Notes: generated by a model not told the origin, from the sequence alone. Shown: positions 15,813-22,981, counted from the stretch's first letter. The stretch: 24,656 bases of DNA from Dyadobacter fermentans (GCF_019924045.1 NZ_JAHXBN010000003.1:1-24656); one strand, 5' to 3'. Translations and numbers: made by a program.

Positions 15813-16235
15813 ATGAAAATGTTTCAGCAAGGCATTCAGCTCAGAGCAAGAAGCCGCGGTTTCCATCTCATTACCGGGGAAATACTTCATGCATTACCGT
15901 CGATCAGCGAAATCAAGGCCGGGATGTGCCAGGTATTTATCCAGCACACCTCGGCTTCGCTGACGATCAACGAAAACACGGACCCTACTGTGCGCATCGA
16001 TTTTGAGATGTATTTCAATAAATCGGTCCCCGAAAATGATCCCGATTATCAGCATGACTACGAAGGTTCCGACGACATGCCGGCGCACTTGAAAGCGTCG
16101 CTGCTGGGAAGTTCTGTGATGATCCCGGTACGGAACGGCCGGCTCGCGCTCGGCACCTGGCAGGGGATTTATCTCTGCGAGCACCGCGATTACGGCGGCC
16201 CGAGAAACCTCATGGTCACCGCCTGGGGCATTTAG
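15813..16235 (+). CDS. yjbQ: YjbQ-family protein (UPF0047)
   Basis: A 140-residue protein of the YjbQ/UPF0047 family, which is widespread in bacteria and archaea; weak thiamine-phosphate synthase activity has been described for E. coli YjbQ. Family landmarks are FHLITGEIL, CQVFIQHTSASLTINEN with the conserved His, DMPAHLKASLLGSS and the end motif LALGTWQGIYLCEHRD. ATG 15813 (MKMFQQGIQLRARSRGF) gives the family-typical length; an in-frame ATG at 15774 would add 13 atypical residues. It is the last gene of the MFS-VOC-DinB-YjbQ run. A small hairpin at 16261-16277 follows. Confidence 0.93.
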   Translation: MKMFQQGIQLRARSRGFHLITGEILHALPSISEIKAGMCQVFIQHTSASLTINENTDPTVRIDFEMYFNKSVPENDPDYQHDYEGSDDMPAHLKASLLGSSVMIPVRNGRLALGTWQGIYLCEHRDYGGPRNLMVTAWGI

Positions 16236-16260
16236 GCATTGGCGACTTCGGATACTTGTC

Positions 16261-16277
16261 ACGGCGTTTTCCGCCGT
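16261..16277. other. Small hairpin downstream of yjbQ
   Basis: ACGGCG (16261-16266) pairs with CGCCGT (16272-16277) over a 5-nt loop containing TTTT. It has no T run after it on the plus strand, so it is a weak terminator candidate at best. The rest of 16278-16455 shows no gene or clear motif. Confidence 0.35.
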
Positions 16278-16455
16278 CCTGGAAGCCATCAGTTAGTGCG
16301 GGACAAAGCCGGGATAGCCGAAAACGAAATTTGCACAAGCCATTCAAACAATACTAAAAGTATTTGACATATTATAAGTATCATACATTCTTCCTTGACC
16401 TAAATCTCCACGCCTCTTTTGGCGGGCGGCTGTCAAAAACAAGCGTGCAATCTAC

Positions 16456-17619
16456 TCAACGCCATTGTGTTATAGTTTCAGAACCAGGCCCATCGTTGGT
16501 CCAAACCTTGTCGCAGAGCGCAATCTGTTTCAAAAATGAATCTCTCGTTGGCGCAGTCAGGACATTTCCGCCGGAAAGGTATTGATAGCCTGTCAGCTGG
16601 TCCATACAGGAGACAACCATTTGCTTCTCGGCATTGCCCACAAAGTTGGCGTCGCATTGCAGCGCATATCTGAGCAAGTCGGTATCGAGAATTCCCGTCC
16701 GGAATGCGCCCTGATGCCCGTCCGGGCGGTTTGTTTCGTGCAGGTTGTTAATGAGTGAGACCGGATAGCTTTCTGCTGACATCCAGCCGTTTCCATGGCG
16801 GGTTTGGTAGGCCCTGGTCAGGTAGTAAACTGTTGCTCGCGCGTGCAAGCCATTGCGGCGCAGTATTTCGAATGCATTTTGGCTGGTTGTATTCGAGCGG
16901 GTCACATTTGGGAAAATACCGAAATCCATATCCAGCAGAATCCCCTGCCCGCCTTCGAAAATATAGTTTTCAAAACCCATTGCGAACAACCGGCTTTCTG
17001 TCAGCAGGCGAATCGTCCTGCGGGCGCTATCGACGTCACGCATAAACTGGTCCAGCCGCATAATTTCCAGCTCGAGCGCTTCCAGGCAACTTTCCAGCCC
17101 GCGTGCTTTGAACCTGATCCGGTAGTAGTCGCGAACCGCTTCGAGCTTGCGTTCCAAAACGGCCGAAAAAAACAGGTCCTGCGCATACAGCTTGAACGGC
17201 CCCTCGTTCCGCTCGATGGTCGCGCCAAAGCCCACGCCCACAGTACCGTGAGCGAGGTTGGCGCGGTCACTTAAATTATAGAATTTATCAAAAGGTGTTG
17301 TAACCATGGCCAGCGGGTCCACAAACAATACGGGGCTGACGCCCCATCGCTGCAATGCCCTGGATTCCCGAACAATGCCCGTCGGGTCGATCGTACAGAA
17401 CCGGGAGAAAAACACGGGTACCTTCCGGAAAGAGCCTGAACCAAAGTTCGAAAACACATGCAGCTGGCCGTCCGCGTGCATGACGGTGTGCCCGCATTGG
17501 TGCCCTCCATTGAACCTGACCACAACAGGATGGTCCAGCTTGGAGGAAAGGTAGTCGGTAAAAACGCCCTTTCCTTCATCACCATAACCCATCCCTAAAA
17601 TAATCTGAATGTTCCCCAT
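16456..17619 (-). CDS. Divergent adenylosuccinate synthetase (PurA) homologue
   Basis: A 387-residue PurA-fold protein (PurA itself is about 430). Retained: P-loop GYGDEGKG (11-18; catalytic Asp14 and Lys17), NGGHQCGHT (38-45, catalytic His44), the phosphate loop HGTVGVGFGATIER (124-137), EGGQGILLDMDFG (222-234) and AYQTRHGNG (270-278). Changed: the Trp before GDEGKG is Tyr; the aspartate-binding GATTGRRRRTG loop of PurA is DGHQGAFRTG here (300-309); the guanine-recognition TKxD is SCMD (337-340), having lost the Lys; and the C-terminal segment is shortened. It is probably an enzyme of the PurA type acting on another nucleotide, amino acid or phosphate donor, not the housekeeping PurA. It is the third gene of an operon, its ATG overlapping the VWA stop by 1 nt. 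Confidence 0.85.
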   Translation of the reverse strand: MGNIQIILGMGYGDEGKGVFTDYLSSKLDHPVVVRFNGGHQCGHTVMHADGQLHVFSNFGSGSFRKVPVFFSRFCTIDPTGIVRESRALQRWGVSPVLFVDPLAMVTTPFDKFYNLSDRANLAHGTVGVGFGATIERNEGPFKLYAQDLFFSAVLERKLEAVRDYYRIRFKARGLESCLEALELEIMRLDQFMRDVDSARRTIRLLTESRLFAMGFENYIFEGGQGILLDMDFGIFPNVTRSNTTSQNAFEILRRNGLHARATVYYLTRAYQTRHGNGWMSAESYPVSLINNLHETNRPDGHQGAFRTGILDTDLLRYALQCDANFVGNAEKQMVVSCMDQLTGYQYLSGGNVLTAPTRDSFLKQIALCDKVWTNDGPGSETITQWR

Positions 17620-18548
17620 TATAATGCGATAATGCCAGAGATGCCATGGTCACGGCGAACGAGTGAATCTTTGACGGCGACCAGCGCGTTGGAAACCGAT
17701 TGTCTTGTTCTGCTATCAAACCGGCTCATGGCATCATCCGCGTTAACCCCTTTTACCAACGCCACGGTGGTAGCAATGAGCTCGGCAATGTTGTTCTGGT
17801 CTTCAAGTACCAGAAAGCGCTCGCCGAGCAATGCTTTCCATTGAGAAAACACAAAATGATCGTTGTGATAGCTGGCTTCGTTGGCATGAATATGAAAAAC
17901 GAAATACGACCGGCAGGCTTCGTTCAGCAACGACGCCGCGTTGAGATTTTCCTTCCCGCGGTATCCGCATTTGGCCCGTAATAAATCGGCGGCCATTACG
18001 TCATGGAAGCCCTCGTCGCCGATTGTAAAAAGGAAACCCTTCTCCTGCCTTTTTTCGAAGGAATCAATGGAAGTGTGCCTTGCCGCGAAGTACCACGCCA
18101 ACGGATAACTTTCGCGGTTCTGCCCGCCTCCGCCCCGCTCGATGAAAATCCGGGAAAGGCAGGCATCCAGCTCCATTGTACCCGATTCGAACTGGCCTAC
18201 CTGCAAGGGATAATCGTCGGAAATATGGTCTCCCACCGCCATAAACATGATTTGCGGATCCAGAATACCATTGCTTATCAATGTGTTCATCAATGCGCCA
18301 AGTTTGTTCTTGATCAGGTTTTCGGGGATCGAGCCCATCGAACCGGTTACGTCCAGCGCTACGACGATCGGCACCGAATCAGGATGCAGATGCGAATCCC
18401 GCGACTCCCGGACGTCGACGCCCTCGGGGGATAGGTCGGGGTGGATCACGCCCAGCTTGTTTTGGGTGAAATTGTCGTCGATCGATTGCGTCCTGCGCAC
18501 ACGGCTCACGCTGTCGTAAGCATCGTCACTCCATGAGGAATAGCCCAT
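17619..18548 (-). CDS. VWA (von Willebrand factor A) domain protein
   Basis: A 309-residue soluble protein with no signal peptide or membrane segment. After a charged N-terminal part (1-58), the VWA domain starts at IVVALDVTGSMGS (61-73). This is the MIDAS metal motif in its DxTGS form (Asp66, Ser70), with Thr124 in ESGTMELD and the later FTIGDEGF aspartate completing the site. GGGGQNRESYPLAWYFAAR (139-157) is a glycine loop also common in TerY-like and other bacterial cytoplasmic VWA proteins. The end (about 255-309) is helical. It is the middle gene of the operon: 4 nt after the J-domain gene and overlapping the PurA-like gene by 1 nt (TAATG). VWA proteins often mediate metal-dependent complex assembly; the partners are probably its operon neighbours. 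Confidence 0.88.
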   Translation of the reverse strand: MGYSSWSDDAYDSVSRVRRTQSIDDNFTQNKLGVIHPDLSPEGVDVRESRDSHLHPDSVPIVVALDVTGSMGSIPENLIKNKLGALMNTLISNGILDPQIMFMAVGDHISDDYPLQVGQFESGTMELDACLSRIFIERGGGGQNRESYPLAWYFAARHTSIDSFEKRQEKGFLFTIGDEGFHDVMAADLLRAKCGYRGKENLNAASLLNEACRSYFVFHIHANEASYHNDHFVFSQWKALLGERFLVLEDQNNIAELIATTVALVKGVNADDAMSRFDSRTRQSVSNALVAVKDSLVRRDHGISGIIAL

Positions 18549-18552
18549 TGTT

Positions 18553-19407
18553 TTAAATATTTAAGTGTATGAATTGAGATGGAAAATTTCGGTCGAGCAT
18601 TTCGCGGTATTTTTCGTAGCACAGCAGCGAATCGTCGTCGGAGCTTAGAAGAAAATCCACAAACTCGCGATGGTGGGTTTTACGCAGCGCGGTACCAAGC
18701 CCGGAACGGTCGCCAAGGAGATAAGCGCCTATCCGTTTCGCCATTTCTAGGTCGGCATTTTCGGTAGCTTTTTTGTCTCTCAGCAGTTGTCCGGGATACC
18801 AATGCCGGTAGGCGCCCGATATGGTCCGGACTTTGCCGTTTAGCACTGCCAGGTGGTAAAAACCGGCTACGGCAATCCCGTGTGTTTCGGGCACGAGCAT
18901 TACGTGCGCGGGCGTCAGGCCCAGGTGCGCACGGCCCGTATGCCTGTGCAGCAGCATGCAGAATTCCAGCAACCGCGAAACGACCCAGTTCACATGCTCT
19001 TGTGGTAAAGTGAGGTTCACGAGCGGTACCGCCCGTTGGGAAAGCAAAAAACCGTCGTCAGTATCCCAGCTATAAGGCATATACCGTCTGAAATGCTCCG
19101 GGGCGGCGGCCGAGACTTCCTGCTGGTTCCACTTGGCCTGCGCCACGGCCTGTTTATCGCCCTGGAAGAGCACCCAATGGTTGTTGGTCAGGAACTTACC
19201 GGAATCGTCGGTAAAGGCAGAGCCGTTGCCAAAATGCCGGAACAATTCGATCAACCGGTTGGTAGCCTCCTGTGCGGAAGGATGGCTGCATTTATCGGGA
19301 TGGATGGCCTTCAACATGTCCCGGTATGTCATGGCCGTGCTTTCAGCCAATACCTGGTAATCGATGGCTTGCAACACCTGCCCGATCAATCCGCTGTCGT
19401 CTGTCAT
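18553..19407 (-). CDS. J-domain protein fused to a degenerate protein-kinase-like domain
   Basis: A 284-residue protein. The N-terminal J-domain contains the canonical HPDK (36-39) in YRDMLKAIHPDKCSHPSAQEA, needed to stimulate DnaK ATPase. The C-terminal part (about 120-284) resembles a protein-kinase C-lobe: LHRHTGRAHLGLTPAHVML (153-171) occupies the place of the HxDLKPxNILL catalytic loop, then VAGF (180-183) replaces DFG, then ADLEMAKRIGAYLLGD resembles helix F. The catalytic Asp (HLG instead of HxD), the metal-binding Asn (now His168) and the DFG Asp are absent, so a pseudokinase is inferred; no clear glycine loop or VAIK Lys is seen. An in-frame TTG at 19458 is open but ATG 19407 is preferred. 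It is the first gene of the J/pseudokinase-VWA-PurA operon. Confidence 0.78.
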   Translation of the reverse strand: MTDDSGLIGQVLQAIDYQVLAESTAMTYRDMLKAIHPDKCSHPSAQEATNRLIELFRHFGNGSAFTDDSGKFLTNNHWVLFQGDKQAVAQAKWNQQEVSAAAPEHFRRYMPYSWDTDDGFLLSQRAVPLVNLTLPQEHVNWVVSRLLEFCMLLHRHTGRAHLGLTPAHVMLVPETHGIAVAGFYHLAVLNGKVRTISGAYRHWYPGQLLRDKKATENADLEMAKRIGAYLLGDRSGLGTALRKTHHREFVDFLLSSDDDSLLCYEKYREMLDRNFPSQFIHLNI

Positions 19408-19615
19408 GACTCGTAATTTCCGTTTATGAATACCCACAAATAGTTGAGAGAATGCCAAGGTATTCGAAGTAACGGCACCAAGCCTACGCCATTGAGCATG
19501 TGAATGATATGGATTAGCAATCGGTGCAACGCAAGACGCGGCAACATGGAGTCGAACTTGGCAAAGCGATCACGAATGGGATGTAAAATATTTCGAAAGT
19601 AGGTGCTTCGCCTTT

Positions 19616-19667
19616 AAGTTGGGTGTAGTCTCAGACTACGTCCGAGCGCCCTGCGGTCTCCGACCGC
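19616..19667. repeat. Left REP-type repeat of the RAYT element
   Basis: Positions 19616-19660 are a 45-bp inverted copy (41/45) of 20276-20320. It contains two hairpins: GTAGTCT/AGACTAC around one base (19625-19639) and GCGGTC/GACCGC around three bases (19653-19667). It ends 12 nt before the transposase stop codon. Confidence 0.85.
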
Positions 19668-19679
19668 ACCAACCAAAGC

Positions 19680-20237
19680 CTAAACAAACGCAACCTCAAT
19701 TAACCCTCCTAACCCGGCATAACATCCGGCACTCGAATACAGATATTCTTCGGGCCGTTCCACCCAACCCGCCCGGACCGGGTTCATGTGGATGTAGTTC
19801 AATTTCTGCTTTATAAATTTGTTCGAAAACAACTCGACGGGATGGTTTTCGTGGGTCCAGAACTGATGAAAACTATTTCTCACATTTCTCCTTGCTGCGA
19901 ACTCAAACCGCTTCAACATCCAATCTCTGCGACTTTCCGGCTCGTTCCGAATGGTCTCGATAATCGTCCGGCCAGTAAATTTTTTAAATTCTCTTACGAC
20001 CTCTGAAAGATTTCCGTTGCCCGCGCGCCAGATTACGTGCACATGATTAGTCATGATCACGTAGGCGTAAATTTCCAGACCCATTTTCCGTTGACAGAAC
20101 TTCATGCTGTCGATCAGGATGTCGCGATAGATTTTTCTGGAAAAAGTATCTACCCAGTCAATGACCTGGAACGTCATGTAGTGCGCCGCGTCCTGATCTG
20201 CAATTTTGTAGGTTTGACTCATGGTTTTCTTTTCCAT
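19680..20237 (-). CDS. REP-associated tyrosine transposase (RAYT, Y1_Tnp)
   Basis: A 185-residue HUH-type single-strand DNA transposase. The metal-binding HUH motif is TNHVHVIW (His65, His67), and the likely catalytic Tyr148 is in KLNYIHMNPVRAGWVERPEEYLYSSA, the signature ending of RAYTs. REFKKFTGRTI and FWTHENHPVELFSN are further family features. RAYTs nick and rejoin REP hairpins and are usually vertically inherited rather than freely mobile. The gene is complete with no frameshift. Start ATG 20237 (MEKKTMSQTYKI) or ATG 20222 is possible. The 45-bp inverted repeats on both sides are its probable substrates. Confidence 0.92.
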   Translation of the reverse strand: MEKKTMSQTYKIADQDAAHYMTFQVIDWVDTFSRKIYRDILIDSMKFCQRKMGLEIYAYVIMTNHVHVIWRAGNGNLSEVVREFKKFTGRTIIETIRNEPESRRDWMLKRFEFAARRNVRNSFHQFWTHENHPVELFSNKFIKQKLNYIHMNPVRAGWVERPEEYLYSSAGCYAGLGGLIEVAFV

Positions 20238-20268
20238 TGATACGTTGAGTTTGCGATTTGGTAACAGA

Positions 20269-20335
20269 CCGGTCAGAGACCGGCAGGCGCTCGGACGTAG
20301 TCTGAGACTACGCCCAACTTAAAAGACTACGCCCG
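20269..20335. repeat. Right REP-type repeat of the RAYT element
   Basis: Positions 20276-20320 mirror the left repeat. They hold GTAGTCT/AGACTAC (20297-20311) around one base, and CCGGTC/GACCGG (20269-20283) around three bases. A partial extra copy, AGACTACGCCC, follows at about 20325-20335. It lies 31 nt upstream of the transposase start. Confidence 0.85.
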
Positions 20336-20413
20336 ATATCCATTTGTACTTGCTTGCGCTTGCCCCAAAAACATGTTCTTTCTAAACCTTTTGATGCTTC
20401 CGGGGTCCTGATT

Positions 20414-20490
20414 CCTTTGTCACAATCACCCCCTGACAATGTCGCAAATCACATCTGTTTTTCTTGACCGAACCCGCTTAGTTTGTAACA
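20414..20490 (+). promoter_or_regulatory. Shared promoter/operator module upstream of the 20545 cluster (copy 2)
   Basis: The box at 20414-20443 begins CCTTTGnCACAATCAC and is 25/30 identical to the one at 13355-13384. TTTGTAACA follows at 20482-20490, again exactly 68 nt from the first base of the box. This copy contains the inverted pair TTGTCA (20417-20422) and TGACAA (20434-20439), 11 nt apart. The start codon of the first gene lies 54 nt beyond. Regulator unknown. Confidence 0.6.
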
Positions 20491-20544
20491 TCGGAATAAT
20501 GCTAAACGGGCGGATCAAAACGCCTCCAAAACTGATCGGAACAA

Positions 20545-20823
20545 ATGGTAGAGGTATTCAAAACAACGGTAGAGAAGCAAAGCCAGGCGAGGTTGCTCAT
20601 CGATCTGATTTGCCTTGCATTCACAGGTTACCGGGCCACCTTCGATCTCGAAGATTGCGATAAGGTATTGCGGATCAGTTGCGACGGCACAGCGGTATGC
20701 CATGCCAGCGTCATAGGCCTGCTCGAAAGCTTCGGTTATGAGGCGGCCGTTCTGGAAGACACTTATTCCGAAAAGGAACACTCCGGCGGCATCGCGAGTC
20801 CTATCCATTCTATAACCATATAA
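20545..20823 (+). CDS. Small conserved protein, HMA/ferredoxin-like fold without Cys motif
   Basis: A 92-residue protein beginning MVEVFKTTVEKQSQARLLIDLI, with RATFDLEDCDKVLRISC and VIGLLESFGYEAAVLED. The beta-alpha-beta-beta-alpha-beta pattern resembles heavy-metal-associated domains, but the metal-binding CxxC is absent. I recognise it as a family of short proteins in Bacteroidota with no established function. It is the first gene behind the shared regulatory module and is 12 nt from the DoxX-like gene, so the two are probably co-transcribed. Confidence 0.72.
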   Translation: MVEVFKTTVEKQSQARLLIDLICLAFTGYRATFDLEDCDKVLRISCDGTAVCHASVIGLLESFGYEAAVLEDTYSEKEHSGGIASPIHSITI

Positions 20824-20835
20824 ACTACATCAACT

Positions 20836-21216
20836 ATGAAAAAGACAAGGATTATCTTCTGGGTCGTCACCGGCTTGCTGGCTGTCATGATCGGCATTGG
20901 GGCCGTGTACGATGCCATTTCGGCCCCGGAGGCAGTTGCGCACGTGACACGCATCGGCTATCCGGCATATATAGTGCCCTTCCTGGGCGTTGCCAAAATC
21001 CTGGGCGTCATTGCGATCCTCGTTCCGGGTTATCCGAGAATCAAGGAATGGGCTTATGCCGGTATTTTTTTCGATTTGTTCGGCGCATTCTACTCGCACA
21101 TTGCATTCGGCGACGGCCCCGATATGTGGGCACCTTTTATCATCGGGTTCGCGCTGATCGCCGTATCCTATATCTACTATCACAAATTGCAGCGCGAAAC
21201 TTTCGCAACCACTTAA
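20836..21216 (+). CDS. DoxX-like membrane protein
   Basis: A 126-residue four-helix membrane protein of the DoxX/DoxX-like family. Hydrophobic segments are at about 7-27, 45-65, 70-90 and 98-115. Family features are TRIGYPAYIVPFLGVAKILGVIAIL and EWAYAGIFFDLFGAFYSHIAFGD. Related proteins are linked to thiol/oxidative stress in other bacteria, but the role here is unknown. It follows the HMA-like gene by 12 nt and precedes the SRPBCC gene by 78 nt. Confidence 0.86.
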   Translation: MKKTRIIFWVVTGLLAVMIGIGAVYDAISAPEAVAHVTRIGYPAYIVPFLGVAKILGVIAILVPGYPRIKEWAYAGIFFDLFGAFYSHIAFGDGPDMWAPFIIGFALIAVSYIYYHKLQRETFATT

Positions 21217-21294
21217 CAGGGCTCACGGATTCCGGCGCTATCATGATTTTATAATCAACTTATTATCAATCCCATAACCTAAACATTTACAATA

Positions 21295-21828
21295 ATGAAG
21301 ATCATTAAGAAAATCCTGATTGTCATCGCAGGCATCATTGTACTCGCCCTGGTGGCCGCACTTTTTGTGAGCAAGGAATACAGCGTCAAACGGGAGATCA
21401 CCATCAACAAACCCAGCCAGGAAGTGTTCGACTATGTCAAATTCATTAAAAACCAGGAGCATTATAACAAATGGGTGATGATGGACCCGAATATGAAAAA
21501 GGATTACCAGGGTACCGACGGCACAGTGGGCTTTGTGTACGCCTGGGACAGCCAGAAGGACGACGTCGGCAAGGGGGAAGAAGAAATCAAAATGCTCGAA
21601 GAGGGTAAAAAAATCAATCTCGAAGTGCGGTTTATCAGGCCGTTCGAAGGACTTGCCATAACCGAAATGACGACCGAAGCGATTTCACCGACGCAAACCA
21701 GGGTATCGTGGGGAATGAGCGGAAGAAGTACCTATCCCATGAACCTGACGAACGCCATCATGGACAGCATGCTCGGCGCCGACCTGGAAGAAAGCCTAGG
21801 GACGCTGAAAGGCATTTTAGAGAAATAA
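21295..21828 (+). CDS. Membrane-anchored SRPBCC (START/Bet v1-like) protein
   Basis: A 177-residue protein: an N-terminal membrane anchor (about 5-25, IIKKILIVIAGIIVLALVAALF) followed by a single SRPBCC domain. The domain starts VKREITINKPSQEVFDYVKFIKNQEHYNKWV and has GFVYAWDSQKDDVGKGEEEI, RFIRPFEG and a final amphipathic helix with ESLGTLKGILEK. SRPBCC domains bind hydrophobic ligands; no ligand can be assigned. It belongs to the co-directional 20545-22973 run. Confidence 0.87.
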   Translation: MKIIKKILIVIAGIIVLALVAALFVSKEYSVKREITINKPSQEVFDYVKFIKNQEHYNKWVMMDPNMKKDYQGTDGTVGFVYAWDSQKDDVGKGEEEIKMLEEGKKINLEVRFIRPFEGLAITEMTTEAISPTQTRVSWGMSGRSTYPMNLTNAIMDSMLGADLEESLGTLKGILEK

Positions 21829-21871
21829 AATAAGTATAACTGATTCATCAACAACTAATCCGTCAAAAGCT

Positions 21872-22438
21872 ATGTCAATCATTTCATCATCTGCGGAAGC
21901 GAAAACAAACGAAACAGTGGACCGGAAACAGCTATTGCACGACCTCGACCAAACCGAGCAGGGTTTTTACGCGATCCTCGCCGCATTGACTCCCCGGCAG
22001 CTAAACATCGTCCCGTTTGAGGGCAGCTGGACAGCCGGTCAGGTGGCTGAACACATTCTCATGGCCGAATCCGGCATCCCGGAGACCGTGCTCGGCTCCA
22101 CCGAGCAAACCGACCGGCCGGTAGCGCAATATGTACCCGTCATCGAATCGATTTTCCTCGATTTTACGGCCAAATACCAGGCGCCCGAGTTCATTATCCC
22201 GTCGGCGGGCCCGCACCACCAGCAGCAATTGCTCGAAGCGTTTAAGGCCGAGCGCGCGGCGATCCGTGAGATCGCGGCTAATGAAGATCTCACGCTGACC
22301 TGTACGGATTTCGAATTCCCGCAAATAGCCAACCTCACCCGCTGGGAATGGCTGCAATTCGTACTCTGCCATTCGAAAAGGCATACCCGCCAGTTGCGCA
22401 ATATTTCGGAAAAAGTTAGCGGGGCATCCGACCTCTGA
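21872..22438 (+). CDS. DinB-family protein
   Basis: A 188-residue DinB-superfamily four-helix protein with intact candidate metal ligands: the His in GSWTAGQVAEHILMAES, and two in the C-terminal helix CHSKRHTRQLRNI (HxxxHxxQ). The N-terminal 20 residues are polar and unstructured. Such proteins are putative Zn/Ni-dependent enzymes or thiol transferases. It is 43 nt from the SRPBCC gene. Its leader carries ATCAACAACTAA (21847-21858), identical to that before the VOC gene at 14855. Confidence 0.88.
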   Translation: MSIISSSAEAKTNETVDRKQLLHDLDQTEQGFYAILAALTPRQLNIVPFEGSWTAGQVAEHILMAESGIPETVLGSTEQTDRPVAQYVPVIESIFLDFTAKYQAPEFIIPSAGPHHQQQLLEAFKAERAAIREIAANEDLTLTCTDFEFPQIANLTRWEWLQFVLCHSKRHTRQLRNISEKVSGASDL

Positions 22439-22487
22439 TATTTCAAAGATTGATAACTTGCGGACTCATTTTTACTATCTCAGTGCT

Positions 22488-22973
22488 ATGTTCCGTAAGT
22501 TATCATTCTTGTTATTATTGATGGTCGGCATGTCGAATGGCTATGCCCAGGTTGCCGCCAGCAGTAAGAAAATAGCCCCTTTTCAAATCAGGCTGGTAAA
22601 TGGCCAGCAGTACACGTCGTCGCAACTTGCGGCCGGGCCGGTGGTACTCATCTATTTTTCACCGGATTGCGAGCACTGCCAGAGCTTCACCAAAGATCTG
22701 CTGAAAAATTCCAGCGTGGTTGCCAATAAGCAGGTGGTCATGGTCACATTCCAGGCGATGGATATGCTGAAACCGTTTGTGAGCCAATACAGCCTCGGTA
22801 GTTACCCGAATTTCAAAGTGGGTACAGAGGGCACGTCGTACCTCGTGCAGCGCTATTACCAGATCCGCTCGTTCCCTTACATTGCCATTTACGACAAAAA
22901 AGGAAACCTGGTGAGGACATTCGAAGGCGAACAGCCGCACGCCGAGATCTTTAAGGCATTGAAGCAGATCTGA
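22488..22973 (+). CDS. Exported thioredoxin-fold protein
   Basis: A 161-residue periplasmic protein with a signal peptide (MFRKLSFLLLLMVGMSNGYAQ) and a thioredoxin/TlpA-like fold. IYFSPDCEHCQSF carries the redox CxxC (CEHC), and RSFPYIAIYDKKGNLVRTFEG contains the conserved cis-Pro. It is probably a thiol-disulphide reductase or redox carrier in the envelope. ATG 22488 is preferred over an upstream TTG at 22458, as it begins the signal peptide directly. It is the last gene of the plus-strand run and convergent with the enolase-family gene 8 nt away. No terminator is visible in that short gap. Confidence 0.88.
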   Translation: MFRKLSFLLLLMVGMSNGYAQVAASSKKIAPFQIRLVNGQQYTSSQLAAGPVVLIYFSPDCEHCQSFTKDLLKNSSVVANKQVVMVTFQAMDMLKPFVSQYSLGSYPNFKVGTEGTSYLVQRYYQIRSFPYIAIYDKKGNLVRTFEGEQPHAEIFKALKQI

Positions 22974-22981
22974 CTCGTATT

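Larger units (their letters stand above)
19616..20335. mobile_element. REP-associated transposase unit (REP-RAYT-REP)
   Basis: A RAYT gene with paired inverted repeats of REP type on both sides, about 0.7 kb in total. This single-copy arrangement (REPtron-like) differs from an insertion sequence with terminal repeats and target duplications; none of the latter was seen. It sits between the minus-strand J/VWA/PurA operon and the plus-strand 20545 cluster. Confidence 0.75.
20238..20544. other. Gene-free stretch holding the right REP and a shared promoter module
   Basis: This 307-nt stretch between the RAYT start and the 20545 gene holds the right REP (20269-20335) and the regulatory module at 20414-20490. 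The remainder, 20336-20413 and 20491-20544, shows no ORF of note. Confidence 0.7.

Noticed and set aside
16364..16400. Sigma-70-like TTGACA with a nearby TATAAG
   Set aside because: The two elements are only a few bases apart and Bacteroidota use a different consensus; no gene on the plus strand follows.
16456..17619. Phage PurZ (aminoadenylosuccinate synthetase for Z-genomes)
   Set aside because: The P-loop Asp characteristic of PurA is retained (GDEGKG), and no phage polymerase or Z-genome genes lie nearby.
16456..17619. Housekeeping purA
   Set aside because: Altered aspartate and guanine recognition motifs, short length and operon with J-domain and VWA genes.
19616..20335. Active IS200/IS605 insertion sequence
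   Set aside because: The protein has RAYT-type signatures and is bounded by REP hairpin pairs; no tnpB or target-site pattern was seen.
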